Below, piece by piece: positions 13,002-21,467 of a DNA stretch of 36,764 nt (position 1 is its first letter; each line of letters begins with the position of its first letter). The notes under the pieces were generated by a model, which saw only the letters and a list, made by a program, of their open reading frames with translations, made no database searches and was not told where the DNA came from. A program made the position numbers and the translations under genes. This stretch comes from Brachionus koreanus (taxonomy: Eukaryota; Rotifera; Eurotatoria; Ploima; Brachionidae), in contig PJRA01000409.1 of the NCBI GenBank assembly GCA_016987375.1, positions 44,840-81,603 of the forward strand, given 5' to 3'.

Positions 13002-15014
13002 TTAAAAGAATTTTATTGTCCAAGTTCTTTTTGTGAGGTAAACCCTTGAATTTTCACATTCATAATAAAACTTTCCGAATTTTCCTTTTTTTACCGGCTT
13101 TCCATTTGCTGATCCTATGCTCTTATAAGTGCCAACAATAGGGTCTTTATTTTCATTCTAAATTATTTAAAAACTTTAATTATTACTTTATAAAATTTCA
13201 AAAGTACCAAAACAAGTTTGTTTTTACTAGAAAATTCTTCCTCAAATTTTCTTTTGCTCGAATTATCTTCCTTTGCAATTACAATTTTAAGTTTCTCTAA
13301 ATGAATTTATAATATGATTAATATTCTATTTGTAAACTAATTAAAACCTATTTCACTATTTAAATGAACAATTTCATGTTCCTTTTTACTCAATTCATTT
13401 TGCAAATTCGTTTTTTCAATCAAACAATTTGACAATTTTTCTGGATAATTATTCAAACTCGCTTTTAAAGAAATTATTTTGTTTTCCAAATCATCAATTT
13501 TTTTTTTCTGTTCAATTATTGTTTTGTTTTTTTTTTCGTTGGGACAATTTTGTGTGCTTTTATATTAATCAAAAAAATAATTTTTAACATTTCTATAAAT
13601 TTTTTTAAATTTAAAAAATCTGATACCTATGATGTCTGGAAAGTTTTTTATTCATATTTCCGTCTCCATTACAACCGGAAACTTCACAATTAGGTTTGTT
13701 TGATTGGAAAAACAAAACAGGAGAAAAACTGTCGTTTTTTGAATCAACATTTATTTTATTTATACTTTGAAACCTAAAAAATTAATTAAATAAAACAAAA
13801 AATTTAAATTAAAAAGATTTTTTCTAAAACTCTAAAAATAATACTGCTAAAAATAAAAATTCAAACAAAATTTATGTAACCTGTGCCTTAAGATACTAAA
13901 AAACTTGTAAAACTTTATAAAGTTTTGAATACAAAAATGGTTTTTTAAAATACAAAAATTTAGTAAAAGAAAATTAAAAAATTACTGAGATAGCTGTTTA
14001 AATTCTTTCTCACGTTTTTCAAGATTGATTTGGTATTCTTTGCTGTCATATAAAAATTAAAAAAAGAAATGAAATCAATATAAATTACATTTTTTCCTCC
14101 AATAAAAAAACATTTTCTTGTGAGTCACGAAGTAATTTAATATTATTAGAAGAAAAATCTAAAATTTTAGAGATCTGAGATTTGTAATCTGTGATTTGAA
14201 TTTTGTATTGATCATCTAGATCTTTATTTAGCTGTGCTTGTTCAATTAATTTTTTTTTCTGCTCTTGGAGATCATTGATCTCGGCCAACTGCTCCTTGAT
14301 CAATTGATTTCTTAATAGCAAAATGTAACAAAATTTTGAAAAAAAAATAAAATGACTACTTTTGCTCAAGAACGCCATTATTCTGATGACACTTTAAGCT
14401 TTGACTTAAATTTATTGTTTTTTAAATTTAATTTTTAAAATTTTTTTAAATAAATTACATTTCTTTCTCATAATTAGAAAGACTAGATCTAAATTGATCA
14501 GCTCGATCTTTATTTAGCTGTGCTTGTTCAATTAATTTTGTTTTCTGCTCTTGGAGATCATTGATCTCGGCCAACTGCTCTTTGATCAATTGATTTCTTA
14601 ATAGCAAAATGTAACAAAATTTTGAAAAAAAAAATTATAACGTAAAAAATAAATTATATGTATTAAAACTAGGCTAGAATTTCATTACATGAAGATAAAT
14701 AAAATTTTTTAAAACTGAAAAATTACCATTTTTTTCTCAGTGTCAGCTTCAAAAACATTACCTACAAAACTACTAAATGAGTCAACCAATGAGTCAAATA
14801 TTCTTTTCGACAAGTTCCCTATCTTTTCAATTGATACCTTCTTCTGTTTTAAATTTTAATTCAGAAATTTATTTTTAAATACCTCAAAAAGTTCTTCATC
14901 CTTATTAATTTCATTAGGATACAATTTGAAGTATCGTTTTGGATTTGTTTCTTTTGGACTTTTATCTGCCTGTGAATTTTCAGATAACAGTCTTTTTTGA
15001 TTTTTTGAGTTCAT
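13002..15014 (-). CDS. Transposon gene B: coiled-coil protein with MYT1-type C2HC zinc finger
   Basis: Ten-exon model (minus): 15014-14883, 14843-14727, 14673-14642 (weak 32-nt micro-exon that repairs phase), 14596-14459, 14310-14089, 14042-13986, 13773-13627, 13556-13348, 13296-13208, 13157-13002; 432 aa with all phases agreeing. The start is the ATG at 15014, 361 bp after the gene A stop on the same strand. Order of parts: polar N-terminus; long Gln/Glu/Lys coiled coil (about 95-230) containing a duplicated exon; a finger with spacing C-x4-C-x12-H-x5-C (from NCEVSGC to QNCP, about 262-286), exactly the MYT1/ST18-type C2HC spacing; a second coiled coil (about 290-370); and a small basic end with GSANGKPVKKGKFGKFYYEC and VYLTKR. 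The finger should bind zinc and perhaps DNA, and the coiled coils suggest self-association. I infer an accessory protein of the transposon; its function is unknown. Confidence 0.7.
14180..14310 (-). repeat. Duplicated coiled-coil exon in gene B, copy 2
   Basis: Second copy of the coiled-coil exon, matching 14596-14480 with a few substitutions (KKKLIEQ against KTKLIEQ). The upstream intron end is duplicated too, showing that a genomic segment of roughly 150 bp was copied rather than a transcript. Confidence 0.8.
14459..14596 (-). repeat. Duplicated coiled-coil exon in gene B, copy 1
   Basis: This exon and its 3' splice region (with TTTTGCTATTAAG) are closely matched by 14310-14180. Both encode NQLIKEQLAEINDLQEQK followed by LIEQAQLNKD. 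Both exons enter and leave in phase 2 (GT donor after AAAT), so the extra exon lengthens the coiled coil without breaking the frame. The copies diverge after the shared part of about 110 coding bases. Confidence 0.8.
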
Positions 15015-15375
15015 ATTTTGTTAAATTTTTAATATTTCTAGAAAAAAATTTAAATCGATATAATAAATTTTAGTTAAATATCTTTGAATTTTCTTTAGAA
15101 ATTATTTATTCGCTTATACATTTATAAATTTAATTTAATTTGGTAAATTTAATATTTAATCAAAGATTAATTAACTATTATCGAATAAAAAGCTTTTTTA
15201 TCTGCTTTTATTTTAATTTTTTAGTTTTTTTTTAATTATTTTATCTGCACAAATAAATAAAATTCAATTATCAAAAAATAAAAGGTTTTGTAAATTTCTT
15301 TATTTTTTCTTCATTTTGTAAATGTAATAGAGAGTATCAGAGATTTGAAGAAAAATCCGAGAAAAAAAAAGATAG

Positions 15376-18300
15376 TTAATTTTTTATAATTGAGCAAATT
15401 GGACAGAGACTCAGCTTTGAATTTTGAGTTAAATTTTCTTTGCAATAAACGTGTGATGAGTGATATTGGCATAAGTAAGATAAATTAAAGCTTTCTTCTA
15501 TTTCAGACTTACAAATAAAGCAAAAAATATTTTTTTCATATTGAATTAAATTCTTAAATTCATTTTGAAGCTCATTAAAAATATTTTTGCGAAGATCATT
15601 AGGGAAAAACATTCCTTTTTCAACATTAATTTGGTCCATAACAGTTAATTTAAAAAAGTAACAAACAAATGCTTCGCAAGAGGTTTCGTCGGTTTGCTTT
15701 AGATGGTCTAGAGTCTTAATTTTCCATTGCATTTTTAATTTAGATTGATTTGATTTTTGTAAAAATAGGCTTAATCGGATAAAAAAATTTAAATAAATTA
15801 AATATTATCAATTTAAAAAGGATCAAATTACTTCCAATTTAATTCCAATTTTTTTATTTGTTCGGGACTTTCTCCAAATGAATTAAAAAAAATAATCTCT
15901 TCATCAATCATTTTACAAAAAAAACCGGTCCAATGGTTTTGATTTAATAAAACAAGGCCAATTACATATTCATATTCGAGAAGCTAAAATAATTTTCATT
16001 AAATTTTAATTAAATGGGACGATCAAATTGAGAAAAATTAAAAACTTGAATTTTAGTAAGACAACAAGGCTTTTTAAAAAATCTGTAAATTTAATAATTT
16101 CAAACAATTTTTGTTTAATCTCAAACTTTTTTTTAATTTTTTTGAAATTTTTTTATTGATATTATTTATTCTATAACATTATTAAATAACATTAGAAAAG
16201 CTCGGTACAGAAAATTCTCTTAATTTCACTGTCTTTTCGGCAAGTTGGTACCGATTTTTTTTCAGAAGATCAAATTCTCAAATGTTATTTAATACTGTTA
16301 AAAATATTTATTGATAAAATTTACCAAAGTTAAAATAAAATTTGATCAAAAAAAAAGAGGGTTTATTGTTAAAAATTAGAATTTTTCTGAAAACGTTGCT
16401 GTTTGTTCTTTCTTTTGAATTTCTTCATATCTCTTAAGTCTTATAGCTAAGAAAAATATTCTATTTTGTAAAAAAAAAATTTACTTACATTTAATTTACT
16501 GCTACTTTCAAAACAACCTTTATCATATATTTGAGTAGCCAAAAAAAAATTAAGATAAAAAATTTTTTTTTTGCTTTTTTTTATTATAAAATAGACGTAT
16601 GCATCTATTACCTTTTAAAATTATTTAAATTTTTATCATTATAATTGAAAAATTACTGAATCACTAAGACATTTATCACTAACAAGGTTTTGGATTTGTT
16701 GAACAGTTAAAATATTCCATCCAATTTTAAGATATGCACAATCTTGTAGACAAAAGTTTTCTTTCTTGATGATACTAATTTGTTCAAAATCCATTTGGTA
16801 ATCTAATTAATATAATTAGAGCTTTTATAAACTTTAAAAAAAATACCTTCTTCAATTTTATCATCAATAAAACATTTAGAAGAAAAATTTTCACTAATTT
16901 TTTGCTCTGAAATTTCAATATTGGCAAAACCACGTGATGAAACTGTATAGGTTTCTTTTTTTGATATTTTGGGTCTTTCAGGAAAATTCCACATTTCAAC
17001 ATCTATTGATTTTAGCTTCTTACTATCAAAATTTCGAAAATTTGTCTCAAAAATATTTTTATATATCTCGAACTTATTTTTTAAATAATTAAATAATGGA
17101 CTTGCGATTTCACTTGGATAACATCTTCGTTTTGTATTTATTCGTTTATTTACGCAAAGAAGGTCATTTTTTAGATGACCGAACCATGATTCTAGAGAAT
17201 TATTTGAAAGTCTAGATGTGTATTCAGTGAAGCAGTCGCTTAAAAGAATTCCAGTCCAAAGAGGCATAATATAGAGCCTTTTTCTTATAATATTAAAAAT
17301 ACTAGGACAGTAAAAATTATTTTCCTCTTTAATATTCATTAATGACTCTTCTTCAGAAATTTTTTTTTCCTCATTTTTTAAAATTTTTTCAAAATAAGTA
17401 GTAAATGGAGAATCCTTTTGATAACTGGTATATTCTTGTTCAACGCAGAAAGGTTGAAAATTGTCCTGAGAACTGTCATATTTGACAGAACCCGATAATG
17501 AACTCAACCATTCAAGATTTCGTGTGTCTATCTTAGATTTTAAATCAATCAATGATTTTTTTAAATATGGGCTTTTTAATTTCCTGTTGTAAAGATTGAA
17601 CAGGGTGAGGAGAGTTTCATTAAATTCTTTCAAATTCACTGAGTTTTGTAAAAATGAGAACCCAAAAATGAAATCTCTCTTAAAAGTTACAATATCAGGT
17701 TTTTTTTTGTTCTTTTGAAAATCATCGATTATATTTTTTAAAAAATGAGTTGAACATAAATAAATTCGAATTGGAAAAATATTTCTGAGTTGCTCTTTGT
17801 TATTAATTAGAAAGTCGAATGCCCAATTTAAATAATGAATAAGCTTACAGTTATTAAATGCGGCAAGAATTGCATTTATGCTTGCCCAAGAAAAATCAGC
17901 TACGATAACTCTTGGAAGACTGAAATAAGAATAAAGCTTGAATTTACTCAAAATTTTCTTTAAATAGCATTCAATAGATAGACTATCGTAGCAACTTGAA
18001 AAGAAATCTGCTACTGGAATAATATCTCGCTTTCCATCTTTTTTTTTACTTCTACAAAGAATTGTAAATAGGAGAATTTTATTTTGTCCTTTTAAGTCAA
18101 CCATTATTTTGCCAGTAGCATCAAAATGCCAAATCGGTAAATCATCTTTAATGACAGCCCACATTTTAACCTTTTAAAAATTTAAAAGTTTTAATTTAAT
18201 ATTTTTTTTTAAGTTAAATATTTCTTTTTTAAGCAAAATAATTTTAATTTTAAAGTACCTGAAGCTCACTGAGAAAAATTAGGCCAAAAGGACATTGGTT

Positions 18301-19219
18301 TATTTCCTGAAGGTATCCTTTAATCTTTTTTCCTTCATAATTTATTATAGAGCTCTCAAAGCATATTTTGGTTGCTTCTGCATCGATTATTAAATTATTA
18401 GAAATTTGAAATCTATGGTTGAACTCACTGACAATTTTTTTAAAATTTTGAATCGTCTTTTTATTAGCTCCTAATAAATATTTTAGTTTTATTCGTTTAT
18501 ATGAAAAACACAAATTTTAAACATTTACCATTACTGTTTTCTGAAACAAAATTTGAAACCCCTTTTGCTTTTAATTCATAGCTTAAATTTATTCTTTTTT
18601 CTCCACATATTCTAGGGGTCGGAGGCTCTACAAAAAACTCATGATTAATCGATTTATTCCAATAAGCATACAGAGTATATTTGTTTCCAATATTCAATAT
18701 CCTAATTGAAAAATTGATTTTGCAATCAATACATTTATAAAGACCTTTCCAAACTGAGTCTGGTTTTCTACTAAAATAGTTGAAACTACACTTAATAAAG
18801 CATTTAATTCCTTGTTTTTGGAGATTAGACGAAAGCCACTTGTCAAAATTACAAAGAAAATATTTTCTTTGATTTTTATCAGTCGAAACAAATTTCTGAA
18901 TTTCGAGCCAATCAGTGTCTAATAAAGAGAATTGAAGGTAATTAGTGTTTTGTGTATTTTCAGTTGAATTTTTGACAAGTTTTAATACTAGTGTTCGAAA
19001 TCCATTTCGGTCTCTTTCCCAATTCTTGCTTAAATACAGTGCGTTTGAAATGGTGAATTGCTCCTGAAAAACTAATTCTGAAAGCTTTGCCCAGACTCCT
19101 TCCCTATTGGATAACTTTTCATTTGGATTTAAGTAATCTAATTTATTATTGACCATAAAATTGACTGTCTTTTCGATTAATTCATTCCAAATGATATTTT
19201 TTCTTTTATTTCTATTCAC
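15376..19219 (-). CDS. Transposon gene A: DDE transposase fused to Ulp1/C48-like protease and RING-H2 finger
   Basis: Exons (minus): 19219-18529, 18470-18259, 18170-16847, 16802-16657, 16611-16485, 16446-16395 (weak GTTTTC donor; if unspliced it stops at 16376), uncertain 16069-16021, 15983-15832, 15769-15376. Phases sum to 1048 aa. N-terminus: MADF/Myb-like helices, then a zinc-binding-like patch with KCFIKC and YKCIDC (FLYWCH/WRKY-GCM1-like). Transposase core: D in HFDATG (about 318), D in VIVADFSWA (about 393), C/H in LCSTHFLKN (440/443), E in NNSLESWFGHLKN (about 628). Protease: CLSDS-VIDAYVYF opening, catalytic His in NQNHWTGFF (about 884), Asn where Asp is usual (FFNSFGES), then Gln and Cys in KQTDETSCEAFVC (943/949). 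C-terminus: C-x2-C-x13-C-x2-H-x2-H-x2-C-x12-C-x2-C, RING-H2 spacing. Expected roles are strand cleavage and joining at the ends, and processing of SUMO-like modifiers. The fusion rests on splice phase and must be confirmed. Confidence 0.72.
16180..16293. repeat. Small palindromic insertion in a gene A intron
   Basis: ATTAAATAACATT (about 16180-16193) is inverted at 16281-16293 (AATGTTATTTAAT). Inside it, TCGGTAC (16202-16208) is inverted as GTACCGA (16247-16253). The piece sits between the first part of the Ulp1 domain and the catalytic His exon, the region where the gene model is hardest to join. Confidence 0.45.
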
Positions 19220-19483
19220 TAAATTTAAAAAATTTAATTTATTAATTTTTCCGTAAATCTTAGTATTATAATATTCAATTAAAATAGCAGGTTAAATATG
19301 CTACCATTTAAAAAAAATAAATTTTAAAATTTATCCAAAATTTTATTTTTTGCACAGCTTGACTAGCGGTAAAAGATAGAAAAAAACTAATTGCGGAAGA
19401 TAATGTTGAAATCAATTTTCTCTATAGCATTGCAAAATTTGAATTAAATAATGGGAAGAATTCATCAATTCTAAATTTTTTTT

Positions 19484-19498
19484 GCTTAAATCTTCACC
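19484..19498 (-). repeat. Internal partial copy of the transposon end
   Basis: GCTTAAATCTTCACC matches the inner 15 bp of the terminal repeat in right-end orientation and is followed by TCTG instead of GCCGC. The A-rich flank also resembles the terminal repeat. It lies 265 bp upstream of the gene A start, so it could be a former right end, a subterminal transposase site or a nested copy. Confidence 0.6.
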
Positions 19499-19858
19499 TC
19501 TGATTTGAAAACATTGAATTTGTCGTGATGCAGATCATCAAATTGATCATTCTCATCATTATCTAAATAAGTATTTTAAATTTTTAAAAATTTTACAAGA
19601 TTTATTTTAAGTTTTCAAAATTTTTATTATAATTATTCAAAAGATTAAGTAAAATTATATAAACTATATTTTGGTTTAGCAGCTTACTACGTTTTACAAA
19701 ACTCTGCAATTCAATTTTTAAAATTACTTAGTGTTTTGCAAAGATTAAAATTTAATTTTGAAAAAAATGAGCATCCATGTTTTTATGCATTTTCATTTTA
19801 AATTTTTCAATAGATATTTAAAAAATTTTAAAAATGATTATATTAATTTTTTAAATTA

Positions 19859-19984
19859 AAAAAAAACCAATACAATTTAATTGTCTTCTACAATTACTTA
19901 AGAGTATGGTATAAACAAATTTCTATGTAGAAAACAATCTTTTAATTGGAAATAGAAGACAATTAAATTGTATTGGTTTTTTTT
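19859..19984. repeat. Hairpin element, about 30-bp perfect inverted arms
   Basis: The left arm contains CCAATACAATTTAATTG then TCTTCTA; the right arm reads TAGAAGA then CAATTAAATTGTATTGG. Both arms run into poly-A/poly-T, and the loop is about 65 bp. The perfect match suggests a recent small non-autonomous insertion. Confidence 0.65.
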
Positions 19985-20272
19985 ATCAATTCAATCTCAA
20001 TCGGAATCAATTTTTTATGTATTATTATTTTCTCTTTTTTATAACTATTTTTCTAAATATTAATCGCTTTCAGAACGTTATTCTAACCTAAAACTTTTTA
20101 AAAATCTGGTTTGGATAAAGGCTTATTATTTGCATTACACTTTGCAAAATGTAAAAATAATCAGCGACGAAGGCCGAGGGTCACTAAATTCAACCAACAA
20201 TTGAAAATTAGAGGGAGTTTATTTCTTAGTTAATTAATTAATTATAAAATACAATTTTTTAATTTTTCAACT

Positions 20273-20406
20273 TGAGCTAAAAATTTTTTTTCCAAATTTA
20301 ATACTTATTTAAATATTTACAAAAAATGTAAAGTTATTTACATAACAACTAAAATTGAATTAAGTATTAAATTGGGAAAAAAAATTTAAAAAAAAATTTT
20401 TAGCTT
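20273..20406. repeat. Hairpin element, about 34-bp inverted arms
   Basis: GCTAAAAATTTTTTTTCC followed by AAATTTAATACTTA at the left is inverted at the right as TAAGTATTAAATT, GGGAAAAAAAATTT and TTTTTAGC, with a 12-bp A/T insertion in the right arm. The loop is about 55 bp. Likely another small non-autonomous element, nested in the large transposon. Confidence 0.5.
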
Positions 20407-20802
20407 AACAATTAAAATTGAATTAACTGGAAATTACCCCTAATATGGGATATTTTCCAAGAAAAAAGAATAAATTTAGCCTTTTTCTTAAAAAAAATAA
20501 AAAAAGAATTTTTAGAAAGATTAAAAAAAAAAATATTGACAATTTTAACAATTAAAAAAATTAAATAATAATTTAAGTGATTAATAGGTCTTTTCAAGCT
20601 AATTCAATTAATGTTTTTATTGATAAGAAACTGTCTAATTAACTCTAAAAGAAAAAACATTGGATATGGACATTATCTTAGAGTCCTCAACGCGTGTTTA
20701 GGTTAGCTTAATTTTTAAATTTTTTTTAGAACTAAATAACTAAATCAAACTTCTATTATGCATTTTTTTTACTTTTAAGTTTATAATAATTTTCCAACTT
20801 AC

Positions 20803-21161
20803 CTTCAAAGCTAATGGCAACAACTTTGTATTAAAAAAAGCCAATCTTTCAAAGTTATTTCATTTAAAATGCATGTTAAAAGGATGTACAAAATATCATG
20901 TATGTCCTTGATAAGTCTAGGGTTTGTTTCTATATCGAGCATTTTGAAGAGCAAAAACTCATGTCCTCTATCGCTTATCATACACAAAAGAACGCTTGGA
21001 TGAGTCTCGTCTACTACTTGGCTGACAAAATGAGAATCGGCTACGACTTTCGCCACTCAACTAAGTGATTCACCTGCTGCATATCTCAGTATGCCATTCG
21101 AAAGAGTTAGAGTGTCAATAACAAGTTTTAGAGTCGCCTGACTTATCAACTCGTTTATTTC
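20803..21161 (-). pseudogene. HEATR5-like exon fragment (captured host gene piece)
   Basis: The minus strand reads EINELISQATLKLVID, then SNGILRYAAGES, a TGA stop (21059-21057), then VAKVVADSHFVSQVV and further to RLIKDIHDILYILL and KDWLFLIQSC. The ILRYAAGE..xVAKVVADSHFV stretch closely resembles a HEAT repeat of HEATR5 (HEATR5A/B), a large endosome/clathrin-adaptor-associated HEAT protein, as far as I recall that family. The end still has a good splice donor (AAG|GTAAGT, GT at 20802-20801). It is a lone exon with a stop and lies inside the 12309-21459 element, which suggests capture by the transposon. The match needs a search to confirm. Confidence 0.5.
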
Positions 21162-21439
21162 ATTACTTGACGATTTGACTTAATCGGTTACTGTTTTAAA
21201 TCAATAAAATGTTCTTTTAAGTATAACAAAATTTCAATTAAATAATTCAAAAACTCATCAGTTTTCTTTTAAAATTTTCAAAACTAACTTAACATGATAT
21301 TGATTTTGAAAATCAATTTTCTTCTACTTTTTAAATTAACAAAAATAACTCAATATTATAATGAAAAAATTTTTCAATTATTTTTTTTTAGTAAATTTTA
21401 AGAAATTTTCGAAAAAATTGCTTTGTAAATTTTTTTTTG

Positions 21440-21459
21440 GCTTAAATCTTCACCGCCGC
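21440..21459 (-). repeat. Right terminal inverted repeat of the large transposon
   Basis: Perfect 20-bp inverse of the left end at 12309-12328, with loosely matching A/T-rich continuation inward to about 21413. It is followed directly by the AGTTTTTT repeat (21460-21467). Confidence 0.75.
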
Positions 21460-21467
21460 AGTTTTTT
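21460..21467. repeat. Right 8-bp target-site duplication candidate (AGTTTTTT)
   Basis: Direct repeat of 12301-12308, touching the right terminal repeat. Confidence 0.5.

Larger units (their letters stand above)
19220..21439. other. Right arm of the large transposon, no intact gene
   Basis: Upstream of gene A this arm holds a partial extra terminal repeat (19484-19498), two hairpins (about 19859-19984 and 20273-20406) and a broken HEATR5-like fragment (20803-21161). The gene A promoter should lie near 19220-19300, but I see no clear TATA box or other defined element there. Confidence 0.5.
12309..21459. mobile_element. 9.15-kb two-gene DNA transposon (Mutator-like candidate) with Ulp1-RING transposase
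   Basis: The left end GCGGCGGTGAAGATTTAAGC (12309-12328) is repeated inverted at 21440-21459. The A-rich sequence inside both ends still aligns for another 20-25 bp. AGTTTTTT flanks both sides. Between the ends are two spliced minus-strand genes (gene A 15376-19219; gene B 13002-15014) and a right arm with hairpins and a captured gene fragment. The transposase has a D, D, C..H, E arrangement and a Cys-pair zinc-binding N-terminal region as in MULE-type elements (Phantom/NOF-like would be my guess). An Ulp1 protease companion is also known from some plant Mutator elements. The 8-bp duplication is slightly shorter than the usual 9-bp Mutator one. A partial extra end at 19484-19498 means the true right border could differ. 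Confidence 0.7.

Noticed and set aside
14085..14378. Independent small gene starting with MAFLSKSSHF
   Set aside because: Its first 22 codons are intron sequence; the rest is the second coiled-coil exon of gene B, shown by the duplicated 3' splice region.
16784..17002. 72-codon minus-strand frame overlapping gene A
   Set aside because: Shadow in another frame of the transposase exon 16847-18170.
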